DNA of 64,000 nucleotides from Cryobacterium sp. SO1 (GTDB lineage: Bacteria > Actinomycetota > Actinomycetes > Actinomycetales > Microbacteriaceae): the NCBI RefSeq assembly GCF_004210215.2, contig NZ_CP067394.1, forward strand, positions 2,356,001 to 2,420,000. The letters are read 5' to 3'. A program made the position numbers and the translations under genes. A model generated the notes under the pieces. That model had not been told where the DNA came from, ran no database searches, and saw only the letters and a list, made by a program, of their open reading frames with translations. Positions 1 through 8,145 of the stretch are shown here, one piece after another. Numbering within the stretch: position 1 is the first letter of the stretch; each line of letters opens with the position of its first letter.

Positions 1-679
1 CGGCCGCTGAACGCACCTCGGCGATGGTCTTGCCCTGCAGGCGTCCGAGCAGGCTCACCTGGGCAAGGCCGGCTGTGGCCATGGCGTCGCGGGGGTCACG
101 GGCCAGGGCCAGCTTGTAGATGTCGATGGCGGTTGGGTAGTCGCCGCGGTCGATGGCTTCGTACGCCTCACGGTGGTGCGGCGGCAGTTCGGGTTCGGCG
201 GGCTCCGCCGGCGGGCCGTCAGGGGTCTCTGCGGCTTCGGCGACCCCGGTGACACCGTGCTGGGCGGCGAGTTCGAGGACCCGTTCGAGGACCTCTCGAA
301 TCTGGGCGGCCGGCAGCACCCCGTCGAAGAGCTGCACGGGCTGCCCGTTGATGACTGCGGCGAGCGTGGGCACCGAGGTGGCCTGGAATGCCTGCGCGAG
401 CTGGGGGTTTGTGTCGATGTCCACAGTGGCGAGGACGAAACGACCGTTGAATTCCCTGATCAAATTCTCGATCACCGGGGTGAGCTGGGTGGCCGGCTCG
501 CTCCAGGCGGCCCAGAGATCGACGATGACCGGCACGACCTTGGACAGTTCCAACAGCTCGGCGAAATTGGTGTCGGTGCCCTCGAGGACCAGATTCGGCA
601 CCGGGACAACGCCGGCGACGGCGCCGCCCGGCACGCTGCCGGTGCTCACACCGGCCGAGGCCGCGGGCGGGCGGTTCAC
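1..679 (-). CDS. ybbN: Thioredoxin-domain co-chaperone, YbbN/CnoX-like (3' end outside window)
   Basis: The protein has a thioredoxin-like fold region (reads PVIVDLWAAWSEPATQLTPV, then VDIDTNPQLAQAFQATSVPT and AAVINGQPV), followed by an Ala/Pro/Glu linker and the start of a TPR-like C-terminal part (REAYEAIDRGDYPTAID). The WCxxC redox site is replaced by WSEPA, as usual in the non-redox YbbN group of chaperone-like thioredoxin proteins. The coding frame runs off the left edge. The open frame gives a GTG start at 679, but the conserved N-terminus (NLRGAVDLSSLV) lies upstream of it. An ATG at 738-736 that overlaps the stop of the preceding gene would be the natural start if the C run at 723-727 had one more base, so the 5' end is probably frameshifted. 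Family assignment is good; the true start is uncertain. Confidence 0.8.
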   Translation of the reverse strand, partial: MNRPPAASAGVSTGSVPGGAVAGVVPVPNLVLEGTDTNFAELLELSKVVPVIVDLWAAWSEPATQLTPVIENLIREFNGRFVLATVDIDTNPQLAQAFQATSVPTLAAVINGQPVQLFDGVLPAAQIREVLERVLELAAQHGVTGVAEAAETPDGPPAEPAEPELPPHHREAYEAIDRGDYPTAIDIYKLALARDPRDAMATAGLAQVSLLGRLQGKTIAEVRSAA

Positions 680-734
680 AAGCGAGGACAGGTCGACGGC
701 GCCGCGCAGGTTGGCGCCGGCCGGGGGAGAACGG

Positions 735-2552
735 TCATGGAAGCTCCACGGAATTGATCAGTCCCTGGGCGAAGCCAAGGAGAACGATTTTGTCGGTTGA
801 ATTGGCGGCAGGCACGTGGAACAAGAGCTGTTCGCCGTAGGTGCTCTGAATGCCCTTTGACGTCTTCTCGATCCCGGAGAGCGCCTTGCTCGGGCCTTCC
901 TTGGGGGTGATCGTCGCCTTGCCGTTCACGGCGGTGACCGTCGTGATCTCGTTGGCACTCACGGCCACGATACTGCCGGAGTCGTTGGTGGCAAGGGCGA
1001 TGACCTCACCGCTGCCGACGGCGTTGGTGAACTCCATCGTGCCGGTGTCTTCGAGCTCGGCGAGCTGTTTCGCCTTGTAGTCCACGCCCAGTTGGGTGCG
1101 TGCGGTGTCGCCCTCGGCTTCGAAGAGCGGGAACGAGGGGCTGGCCTCGCCGTTCAGCAGGATGTCGACATACGCCGGTCCGACCTCATTGGGCGCCATC
1201 GACATGAACTTGTTGTCCGGTGCGATGAGCGGGGCGCCGATGGTGGCCGGGGCGACCCCGGGGACCTTCGCCGAGGCCTCCAACTGCACCGCGTACTCCA
1301 CGAGGTAGTTCTCCCGCGGCGACTTCTGCTTGAGCACCAGGGCCATGGTCGGCACGGACGCCTCGTCGGTGGACTGCAGCACGGTCATGACCACGCGTGG
1401 CCAGGTGTCGGTCTGCTGCGGCAGCGTGAGGGTCAATGGGGAATCCGGCAGCGCGGTGGTGGCCGCAAACGACGAGTCGGCGGTGCGGATCTTGTAGTTG
1501 GCCAGACGCTGCTCGAGGGCCGGGCCGGTGAACCGGGTGGCGATGCTGTCGACGTCCAGGTTGGCGTCGGCCTTGGCGGTGAGGTCGACGATGTCGCCGA
1601 CGATGCGCTCGAGCTGCGGCACGCTCACCGCCGGCTGCGGCGTCTCGTCGACGGCCGCCGCCTCGGTGTCCTCAGTGCTGGGAGCCGGCGTTGCCGGCGC
1701 GGTACCCGAGCTTTCAGGTGCGCCGGTCGGCCAGAACTCCGGCGAGCATCCGCTGAGCGCCAGACCGGTGACCAGCACGAGAGGCGCGGCGATCATGGGC
1801 CGGCCGATCGAGCGGCGCGGGCCGGTGATCTCACTGGCCTTGATGGTCTTGGGGCGGGGCACCCGGGGCAGTCGGGGCAGTCGGGGCATCCGCGGACCGC
1901 GCGGCACGTTGCGCCGGGGGCGGCGGGACCGGCGCAAGTGCAGCAGGGCCAGCAGGTAGATCACAAAGCCGATCAGGGCCATGAGCGCTCCCCCGACTAT
2001 CAACGGTCCGGCCCAGGGCGTCGCGTTGTCCGTCGGCCAGGCCACGGTGATGTCGGTCGGGGCCGGGGCAGTACCATCGGACGCGACGAGCACGGAGATG
2101 CCTTCCGGAGCACTGATCGTGGTGGTCACGGTCTTCTCGCCGGTGACCTCTTCCAGCCACAGGTCGGATCCGGCTGGGTCGGTCGGCAGGGGCGCTGCCT
2201 CGGCTTCCTCGGCGGGCGCGACCTCGGTCCCGGTCGTCGTGGTCACGGCCAGGCTCTTGGTGTCGGCATCGAGGCTCACCGCTGAGTACTCGTCTCCGCC
2301 GATCCAAGCCTGGATGTCGGCGGTGCGCGCGTACGCGACGAAGACGCTGTCGGAGCCTGAGACCGTGAGGGTCTGGCTGCCGGGGAACGCGCCAAGCGCT
2401 CTGCCGTCGATCACGGCGTAGGCGGAACCGTCCTCGACGGTAGTGCTCATGCTCGTGGAAGCAGGTTCGAGAAAGACTGTTCGCTGCGCGATGCCGAATG
2501 CGATCATCAGCGCGGCGAGAACGAATGCCAGAATGGCAAAGACGAAACGCAC
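735..2552 (-). CDS. Conserved actinobacterial membrane protein with large extracytoplasmic domain
   Basis: 605 residues. There is an N-terminal membrane segment (about residues 3-22), an extracytoplasmic stretch, a second membrane segment near 185-207, a very basic Arg/Pro-rich cytoplasmic stretch (RRSRRPRRNVPRGPRMPR), a third hydrophobic segment near 255-268 that ends in a lipobox-like LALSGCS, then an Asp/Glu/Pro/Thr-rich linker and a soluble C-terminal domain of about 280 residues. The layout looks like a membrane anchor joined to a lipoprotein-like module. It resembles uncharacterised proteins found beside ybbN in Microbacteriaceae, and I do not know its function. Its stop overlaps the ATG of the downstream thioredoxin-like gene (ATGA), which implies one operon. 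It is divergent from the DivIVA-like gene. Confidence 0.7.
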   Translation of the reverse strand: MRFVFAILAFVLAALMIAFGIAQRTVFLEPASTSMSTTVEDGSAYAVIDGRALGAFPGSQTLTVSGSDSVFVAYARTADIQAWIGGDEYSAVSLDADTKSLAVTTTTGTEVAPAEEAEAAPLPTDPAGSDLWLEEVTGEKTVTTTISAPEGISVLVASDGTAPAPTDITVAWPTDNATPWAGPLIVGGALMALIGFVIYLLALLHLRRSRRPRRNVPRGPRMPRLPRLPRVPRPKTIKASEITGPRRSIGRPMIAAPLVLVTGLALSGCSPEFWPTGAPESSGTAPATPAPSTEDTEAAAVDETPQPAVSVPQLERIVGDIVDLTAKADANLDVDSIATRFTGPALEQRLANYKIRTADSSFAATTALPDSPLTLTLPQQTDTWPRVVMTVLQSTDEASVPTMALVLKQKSPRENYLVEYAVQLEASAKVPGVAPATIGAPLIAPDNKFMSMAPNEVGPAYVDILLNGEASPSFPLFEAEGDTARTQLGVDYKAKQLAELEDTGTMEFTNAVGSGEVIALATNDSGSIVAVSANEITTVTAVNGKATITPKEGPSKALSGIEKTSKGIQSTYGEQLLFHVPAANSTDKIVLLGFAQGLINSVELP

Positions 2553-2758
2553 GTAAAACCCTCCTGTGTTGCCTGCCGATGGCTGCAGTTCACAACGCCT
2601 GCCACCGCTTGTCGGAGCCGGGAAGCAACAGACACGGACGTCTTACGATAGTGGACGCTCCTGAGAGGTGCCTAATAGCGCCGATGGATGCGGATTGGGC
2701 GCTGGACCGGCCGGGGCTCTCCCCTGAAGGCGGGATGGGGCGCACGTTCTGCGGGCAC

Positions 2759-2764
2759 TAAAAT
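2759..2764 (+). promoter_or_regulatory. Possible -10 box for the DivIVA-like gene
   Basis: TAAAAT sits 61 nt upstream of the ATG at 2826 in the 273-bp divergent spacer (2553-2825). No convincing -35 box is visible. The spacer otherwise holds only the SD-like GAGGAG at 2815-2820; I see no gene or RNA in it. Confidence 0.3.
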
Positions 2765-2825
2765 TGCACGGGCTGCTCCGTCATGCACTGCATGCGGGGA
2801 CAGGCCCCATTTATGAGGAGACAAC

Positions 2826-4439
2826 GTGGCGACCGACGAGGCTGACTTCACCCAGGTATTCCGGGGGTACGACAAGGAGGAGGTCGATAAGGCGATCCAG
2901 GGGCTGCGCCGTGACCTGATCCAGGCCAACGCGCAGAGCACGGAGTCGGCCAGGGAAGTCAAACGGCTCGGTGCCCGGATCGACGACCTCAACGCCGAGA
3001 TCGAAGAGGTCGGCAGCCCCACCTTCTCCGGTCTGGGCACGAAGTTGGAGAACACTCTCCGCGTCGCAGAGGAACAGTCCACCCGGGTCATCGCCCAGGC
3101 CGACATCGACGCCGAGAAACTGCGCGCCTCCGCAGCCGCCGAAATCGACGCGCTCAAACGACAGGCCTCCGAGCACGCCGAACGGACCGTGTCCGACGCC
3201 GCCGTCAAGGCCAGCCGGCTGCTCAGCGACGCCGACGCCGAGGCCGATGACCTGCTCACCCGCGCCAACGAGACCCACGAGCAACTCACCCGGGATGCCC
3301 TGCACGAGGCCGCCGCGATCCGCGGCGCCGTTGCCACCGAGGCCGCGGAGCTTCGCGCCACGGTCAAGCGTGAGGTCGCCGCCATCCGGTCGGAGGCCGA
3401 ACGTGGGGCCGCTGAGGTGCGTGTGGTCGCCCAGCGCGAAGCCACAGAGGCACGCGAGATCGCCGCGGGACTGACCCGGGAAACCGAGTTGACCCGCGCC
3501 GAGGTCGCCCACGAGCTGGACCAGCAGCGAGCCGACCTCGCCCGGGAGACCGAACAGGCCCGAATCGACCTCGCCGCGGAGACCGAACAGGATCGCATCG
3601 ACCTGGCCAGGGAGACCGAACAGGCCCGGATCGACCTGGCTCACGAGACCGAACAGGCCCGCTCCGACCTGTCCGTGGAAATCGAACAGGGCCGCACCGA
3701 CCTGGCCAGGGAGATCGAACAGGCTCGCGCCGACCTCGCCATTGAGGGCGAGCAAGCCCACACGGACCTGGACCGGGAGCTGGACCGCGACCGCGCCGCA
3801 GTGAACCGCGACATCGACAAGTCGCACGCAGACCTCGCCGCGGAGGTCGAGCAGGCCAGGGCCGACCTCGCCAGAGAGCTCGAGCAGACCAAGGCCGACT
3901 TCGACGCCGACAGCGAGCAGGCCAGGATCGACCTGGACAACCACCTCACCGCCACCCGCAAGCGCGGCGAGCACGAGGCGGCCAAGCTGCGCCGCGAGAT
4001 CGACCAGATCCGCGCCGACCTCGAGGTGGAGCTCAAGGCCCGCCGGGACGAGGCCGAGCAGGATCATTTGGCCCGGCACCAGACGGCCGTCGCCCAGACG
4101 CAGAAGTTCCTCGACGACTCATCCGCTCAGCTGGTCGACACCAACGCCCGCACAGTGTCCCTGCGTGCGTTGAACGAAGAGCTGGGCGCCGGCGCCCGCG
4201 CCGAGGCCAAGGCGGCGAAGACGAAAGCCGACGATGAGGCCGAGCGCATCGTTCGTGATGCCGAGGACCGCGCGGCCGCTCTCATCGCCGCCGCCGACAC
4301 ACGAACACGCGAACTAGTCACCGACGCTGAGGACCGTCTGGCGCAGATTAGGATTGAGCGCGACTCGGTCGCCGGCTACTTCGAGAGCCTGCGCAGCGTC
4401 CTGACCCAGGCGGAGAAGGTGAACGCCGACCAGGATTAG
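2826..4439 (+). CDS. DivIVA-domain coiled-coil protein with hendecad repeats
   Basis: 537 residues. The first ~35 residues (FTQVFRGYDKEEVDKAI) match the membrane-binding DivIVA head, which recruits polar growth and division machinery in Actinobacteria. The rest is almost entirely charged coiled coil. Residues about 217-370 are 14 consecutive 11-residue units of the type ARETEQARIDL, a hendecad pattern that packs as a nearly straight or slightly right-handed coil. The C-terminal part returns to heptad-like Ala/Glu/Asp-rich coil. GAGGAG lies a few bases before the ATG. The next gene (AI-2E family permease) follows in the same direction after 36 nt. A polar or septal scaffold role is inferred from the head domain. 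It is not Wag31 itself, which is much shorter and lacks the hendecads. Confidence 0.8.
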   Translation: MATDEADFTQVFRGYDKEEVDKAIQGLRRDLIQANAQSTESAREVKRLGARIDDLNAEIEEVGSPTFSGLGTKLENTLRVAEEQSTRVIAQADIDAEKLRASAAAEIDALKRQASEHAERTVSDAAVKASRLLSDADAEADDLLTRANETHEQLTRDALHEAAAIRGAVATEAAELRATVKREVAAIRSEAERGAAEVRVVAQREATEAREIAAGLTRETELTRAEVAHELDQQRADLARETEQARIDLAAETEQDRIDLARETEQARIDLAHETEQARSDLSVEIEQGRTDLAREIEQARADLAIEGEQAHTDLDRELDRDRAAVNRDIDKSHADLAAEVEQARADLARELEQTKADFDADSEQARIDLDNHLTATRKRGEHEAAKLRREIDQIRADLEVELKARRDEAEQDHLARHQTAVAQTQKFLDDSSAQLVDTNARTVSLRALNEELGAGARAEAKAAKTKADDEAERIVRDAEDRAAALIAAADTRTRELVTDAEDRLAQIRIERDSVAGYFESLRSVLTQAEKVNADQD

Positions 4440-4475
4440 TCGGTTCAGCAGCCCGGACAAGCAAGTGGAGAAACA

Positions 4476-5525
4476 GTGAAAATTCAAAACGCCTTTCGTC
4501 TGGGCCTGGTCGGAACGCTCGGCGTGGGTCTGGGCCTGCTGATCATCAATTCGGTCATCTCGTTGTCGACCATCATCACTTACGTCGGCGCCGCCCTGTT
4601 CCTCTCGCTCGGCCTGGACCCCGCGGTGTCCTGGCTGGAGAAGAAGAAGTTCCCCCGGTGGGCGGCCATCCTCACGGTGCTGGTCGCCGTGCTGGGCGGG
4701 TTGACCGCGGTGGTCTTCGCGATAGTTCCCATCGTCGCCGATCAGATCGCCAATCTGTCAGATCGCATCCCTGACCTGGTCAGGTCGGTGAACTCGGCGA
4801 CCTTCCTCGTCGACGTGCAGAAGCAATTCCCCGCCCTGGATGTGCAAGCCATCGTGAAGTCGGTGACCGACTACCTCGGCGGCAATCTCAGCGAGATTAC
4901 CGGCACGATCGTCGCCTCCGGATTCGCGCTGGTGTCCGGGCTGTTCGGCGGCCTCATCATCCTCATCCTGACCCTGTATTTCACGGCGTCACTGAACACC
5001 ATGAAGCGTGCCACCTACCAGCTGGTTCCCGCCTCCAAGCGCGAACGTTTCGCCGACCTGAGCGAGCAGATCACCACCGCCGTCGGCCGCTTCATCGTGG
5101 GCCAGGGTGCCCTCGCCGCCTGCAACGGTGTCTTGAGTTTCATCTTCCTGTCGATCATCGGTGCCCCGTTCCCCGCTCTGCTGGCGCTGATCGCATTCCT
5201 GTTCTCGCTCATCCCGCTGGTCGGAACCATCACCGGGTCCGTCATCATCGTGGCCACCTGCATGATTCCCGGCATCGGCAGCTCCTGGCTCACCGTGCTC
5301 GTCGCGGGCATCTACTACCTGGTGTACATGCAGATCGAGGCGTACGTGCTGAGCCCGAACATCATGAACCGGGCCGTCGCGGTTCCCGGCGCCGTCGTCG
5401 TGGTCGCCGCCCTGGCGGGCGGGTCGCTGCTCAACATTCTCGGAGCGCTCATCGCGATCCCGGTCGCCGCGTCGGTCATCATGATCGTCAAGCAGGTCGT
5501 GATTCCCCGCCAGAACGAGCTGTAG
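4476..5525 (+). CDS. AI-2E family transporter (PerM/YdiK type)
   Basis: 349 residues with about eight predicted membrane segments: pairs near 8-50, one at 62-85, a soluble stretch at 90-145 (DQIANLSDRIPDLVRSV), then segments at 145-170 and from 205 to the C-terminus. This is the usual architecture of the AI-2E/PerM exporter family (COG0628). Substrates are known for few members and none can be predicted here. GTGGAGAA precedes the ATG. The gene follows the DivIVA-like gene co-directionally and probably shares its transcript. A hairpin directly after the stop ends the unit. Confidence 0.85.
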   Translation: MKIQNAFRLGLVGTLGVGLGLLIINSVISLSTIITYVGAALFLSLGLDPAVSWLEKKKFPRWAAILTVLVAVLGGLTAVVFAIVPIVADQIANLSDRIPDLVRSVNSATFLVDVQKQFPALDVQAIVKSVTDYLGGNLSEITGTIVASGFALVSGLFGGLIILILTLYFTASLNTMKRATYQLVPASKRERFADLSEQITTAVGRFIVGQGALAACNGVLSFIFLSIIGAPFPALLALIAFLFSLIPLVGTITGSVIIVATCMIPGIGSSWLTVLVAGIYYLVYMQIEAYVLSPNIMNRAVAVPGAVVVVAALAGGSLLNILGALIAIPVAASVIMIVKQVVIPRQNEL

Positions 5526-5527
5526 GG

Positions 5528-5557
5528 CCGCCAGGGAGCACAAACACGCTCCGGCGG
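5528..5557. terminator. Hairpin between convergent genes
   Basis: CCGCC (5528-5532) pairs with GGCGG (5553-5557), and GGAGC (5535-5539) pairs with GCTCC (5548-5552), leaving a 2-nt bulge and an 8-nt loop. It begins right after the permease stop and faces the end of the hydrolase gene, so it may serve both. There is no U tract. Confidence 0.5.
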
Positions 5558-5599
5558 GATACCGCGGTGGGCTCTGCTCGACCGGTCGTACGCAGCCGG

Positions 5600-6328
5600 T
5601 TAGAGCTCGCCGTGCCATTCTTCGGGCAACGGAGCGGCAGACGGGTTCACGACGGCGACGATCTCGTTGAGCACCCGGCGGGTCTGGCTCTCCCCCACCC
5701 ACAGGTGCTTCGCACCGTCGACGGCGATCAGCCGGGCTTCCGGTACGCTGGCGAACCGGGTGCGGGCCTCGTCGGGCCGCAGGTAGTCGTCGTGCTCGGG
5801 CACCAGCACCACCAGTTCGCGTTCGTCGCCCGCCCAGGCCGCCAGTTCGGCATCCGTGGCCCTGTGCAATGGCGGCGATAACAGGATGGCGCCGCGGATC
5901 GGGTAGTCGCGGCCGTACTTGATCGCGAGTTCGGTACCGAACGACCAGCCGACCAGCCATGGCGCCGGCAGTCCGCGCTGCGCCACGAAGGCCATCGCGG
6001 CGGCGACATCGGCGCTTTCGGCGTCGCCGTGGCCGAAGCTGCCCTCGCTGGTGCCCCTGGGCGAGGTCGTGCCGCGGGTGTTGAACCGCAGCACGGCCAG
6101 GTCGGCCAAAGCCGGCAGGCGTCCCGCGGCCTTCCGAAGGATGTGCGAGTCCATGAATCCGCCATGGGTGGGCAGCGGATGCAGGGTGACCAGGGTGGCG
6201 ACGGCCGGCCGGTCCACCGGCGTGGCGAGTTCGCCCACCAGGGTGAGGCCGTCCTCGGTGTGCAGCTCGATGTGCTCTCGGGTTGCGGGCAGGTCGATGC
6301 CGCCGCGGATCTCGACCGGTCCGGCCAT
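5600..6328 (-). CDS. Alpha/beta hydrolase (dienelactone hydrolase/esterase-like)
   Basis: 242 residues with an alpha/beta-hydrolase fold. The nucleophile elbow is GWSFGTE, the acidic residue probably lies in PEHDDYLRP, and the His lies in DGAKHLWVGE near residue 212. The N-terminal VTLHPLPTHGG segment would supply the oxyanion region. It resembles the small CocE/NonD-unlike hydrolases annotated as alpha/beta hydrolase or alpha/beta superfamily KANL3/Tex30-like; the substrate is unknown. GAGGAGC lies 6 nt before the ATG. It is downstream of, and co-directional with, the zinc-ribbon-like gene. Confidence 0.8.
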   Translation of the reverse strand: MAGPVEIRGGIDLPATREHIELHTEDGLTLVGELATPVDRPAVATLVTLHPLPTHGGFMDSHILRKAAGRLPALADLAVLRFNTRGTTSPRGTSEGSFGHGDAESADVAAAMAFVAQRGLPAPWLVGWSFGTELAIKYGRDYPIRGAILLSPPLHRATDAELAAWAGDERELVVLVPEHDDYLRPDEARTRFASVPEARLIAVDGAKHLWVGESQTRRVLNEIVAVVNPSAAPLPEEWHGEL

Positions 6329-6372
6329 GGTGGTGCTCCTCGTCGGGGTGTGCGCGCGCGGATTCGCTCTGG

Positions 6373-6672
6373 TTACTTGATCTTCCAGCAGTGCAGGTGC
6401 CAGTGCCGCCTGGCGGCGAGGTCCGCGGCGTCGCCGGTCACTCCATCACCGCGCCAGGTGACGATGTGCGCTACGCCGGGATTGATGTCCAACTGGCAGC
6501 GCGGGCACAGGTAGGTCTTGGCCGCCTGCGCGGCGCTGATGGGCTGAACGTGCCAGACGCCGTCGCGTTTCATCTCGGTGCGGCGCCAACCTGCGAGCAT
6601 GCGAGACAGGTCGTCGGCCTCGTCCTCGCCGGTGCCGGTTCTGCGGCCCTTGGGGCGATTGCTGCGCGGCAT
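6373..6672 (-). CDS. Small zinc-ribbon-like conserved protein
   Basis: 99 residues with a basic N-terminus and a compact C-terminal domain containing CPRC (about 56-59) and a His/Cys cluster (HIVTW, RRHWHLHCWK). Together these could bind one zinc ion. Similar short proteins are common and uncharacterised in Actinobacteria. The gene has a TAGACT -10 box exactly 6 nt before the ATG and no Shine-Dalgarno sequence, so the mRNA is probably leaderless. Its function is unknown. Confidence 0.65.
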   Translation of the reverse strand: MPRSNRPKGRRTGTGEDEADDLSRMLAGWRRTEMKRDGVWHVQPISAAQAAKTYLCPRCQLDINPGVAHIVTWRGDGVTGDAADLAARRHWHLHCWKIK

Positions 6673-6678
6673 GGTTCA

Positions 6679-6684
6679 AGTCTA
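6679..6684 (-). promoter_or_regulatory. -10 box of a probable leaderless promoter
   Basis: TAGACT on the minus strand ends 6 nt before the ATG at 6672, which places the transcription start at or next to the start codon. No SD sequence is present. Confidence 0.5.
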
Positions 6685-6725
6685 ACCCTGGCCCGTGAGA
6701 CCCAGTGGGCCCGCCGGTGGGCGAC

Positions 6726-7493
6726 CTAGTACCAGCCGACGTCGACGGAGTGGCCCCAGGCGCCGCAGGGGGTGCCATAGCGGCCGCTGATGTAGCCCAG
6801 GCCCCATTCGACCTGGGTAGCGGCGTTGGTCTCCCAGTCGGAGCCTGCCGTGGCCATCTTCGACCCGGGCAGGGCCTGCGGGATACCGTAGGCGCCGCTG
6901 CTGGAGTTGGCCGCGTTGACCCGCCAGCCGGACTCCTTGTTCCACAGCGATACCAGGCAGCTGTACTGGTCTTCGCCCCAGCCGCGGGACGCAACGGCGC
7001 CGTACGCGTAAGCCTGGGCGGAACCCGGATCGGGGACGGCGGCCGGTGCGGCGCTGACGGATCCGGACGACGATGACGATGCTGCGGCCACGGGGGCGGG
7101 CGCCGGTTCCGGCTCGGGTTCGTTGATGGTGTATCCGTCGATGCTCACGGCGTTGGCCACGGTGCTGGCCACGAGCAGGGACTGGGCGGCCTCACCCTCA
7201 TACCGGTCGGACGCGGCGCCGGGCACCTGGAAGTAGGGGGACGCCGTTGCCCCGGAGTACGGGTCGACCACGGTGACGAGCACAAACGCGGCGGCGGCGG
7301 TGAAGGCGAACATCGACAGCGCCACGTGACTGCGCGACGCCGGGCGGTGCATGCTGCGCTGACTCGGTCGGGACGGCGCCTGAACGACGACAGGGGCGAA
7401 CCGTGCGAGTGGTGCACGAAGCTGTTGCGCGGCCGGTTTACTCACCGGCGATGCGCCTGAATCAGGCGCGGAAATATTCAGATGTCTACCCAC
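6726..7493 (-). CDS. Secreted transglycosylase-like (SLT/Rpf-type) protein
   Basis: 255 residues. A basic N-terminal tail precedes a membrane segment at about 62-78 (LSMFAFTAAAAFVLVTVV), then a Ser/Ala/Pro linker (about 130-160), then a C-terminal lysozyme-like domain of ~95 residues. That domain holds the catalytic Glu in NKESGW and the downstream SGAYGIPQALPGSK and WGLGYISGRYG motifs, as in SLT-like domains. The linker and domain order resemble actinobacterial aggregation-promoting/Rpf-like cell-wall hydrolases. The chosen GTG at 7493 lies 9 nt after TAGGGT; a later start before the membrane segment is possible. It probably cleaves peptidoglycan outside the cell. Confidence 0.75.
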   Translation of the reverse strand: MGRHLNISAPDSGASPVSKPAAQQLRAPLARFAPVVVQAPSRPSQRSMHRPASRSHVALSMFAFTAAAAFVLVTVVDPYSGATASPYFQVPGAASDRYEGEAAQSLLVASTVANAVSIDGYTINEPEPEPAPAPVAAASSSSSGSVSAAPAAVPDPGSAQAYAYGAVASRGWGEDQYSCLVSLWNKESGWRVNAANSSSGAYGIPQALPGSKMATAGSDWETNAATQVEWGLGYISGRYGTPCGAWGHSVDVGWY

Positions 7494-7502
7494 GATTCTT
7501 CG

Positions 7503-7508
7503 ACCCTA
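7503..7508 (-). promoter_or_regulatory. -10 box upstream of the SLT-like gene
   Basis: TAGGGT on the minus strand lies 9 nt before the GTG at 7493, which predicts a near-leaderless transcript. Confidence 0.4.
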
Positions 7509-7550
7509 GCTCATCCCGTGTGTAACAGCCAGGTAACGACACGCAGTTGG

Positions 7551-8099
7551 TCACCGAACGGCGAGCATCACGTCGATGACGCCATCGAGGACCAGGTCGA
7601 CCTGGGCCTCGCGATAGCCGGCCCGCTCTGGCCGGAACACGGCCGTGCGCACGTCGTCGACGGTGACCGGATTGCCGTCCTGGAAGTAGTTGACCAGTTT
7701 CGTGGCGAGCCGGTCCACCTCTGTCCTGTTGTAGCCGGTGCTGAAGATGCTGGTGCGGCTGAATCGCTGTCCGGCGGGACGGCCGAGCCGGTTGATGAGC
7801 ACCTGCGCGGTTTGGCGGGCCTCGTCGAGCCAGGCCTCCGGGCCTGCTTCGGTGGTGGCGCGTTCCCGTTCCCGCAGGGCGAAGGCGTCCTCGAGACGCT
7901 CCAGGGCCGCATCGACGTGCGTGGGCGAGTAGCCGCCCTTCTGCATCGCGAAAGCGGTGTGCCGGATGTCTGCAGCGGTGAGCTGGTCCGTCCCACCGGC
8001 ATTGTCGTACGCCTGGCGTGTCGACTCGAGGAATTCCTCGACCTGTTTGAGGTTGTAGCCGAGCATCTTCTTGCTGGTTCGGGGAAACGTAGTGCTCAC
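7551..8099 (-). CDS. DivIVA-domain protein with two DivIVA-like modules
   Basis: 182 residues from a GTG at 8099, chosen because the protein then begins STTFPRTSKKMLGY, the first DivIVA-like head. Two related modules are visible: an N-terminal one (MLGYNLKQVEEFLESTRQAY, then GGYSPTHVDAALERLEDAF) and a C-terminal one (TGYNRTEVDRLATKLVNYF, then AGYREAQVDLVLDGVIDVM). This GY(x)nVD-type repetition is typical of small actinobacterial DivIVA-domain proteins. It lacks the long coiled coil of the gene at 2826. It sits just downstream of cdsA on the same strand. A role in polar or septal organisation is inferred from the domain only. Confidence 0.75.
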   Translation of the reverse strand: MSTTFPRTSKKMLGYNLKQVEEFLESTRQAYDNAGGTDQLTAADIRHTAFAMQKGGYSPTHVDAALERLEDAFALRERERATTEAGPEAWLDEARQTAQVLINRLGRPAGQRFSRTSIFSTGYNRTEVDRLATKLVNYFQDGNPVTVDDVRTAVFRPERAGYREAQVDLVLDGVIDVMLAVR

Positions 8100-8145
8100 C
8101 GCCTCATTCTGCCCCACCGGACGCCGCGTGTCGAAAGCAGCCGAG

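Noticed and set aside
1092..2285. Long plus-strand frame opposite the membrane-protein gene
   Set aside because: High-GC antisense shadow; composition is Arg/Gly-rich without domain similarity, and the minus-strand frame has clear membrane segments.
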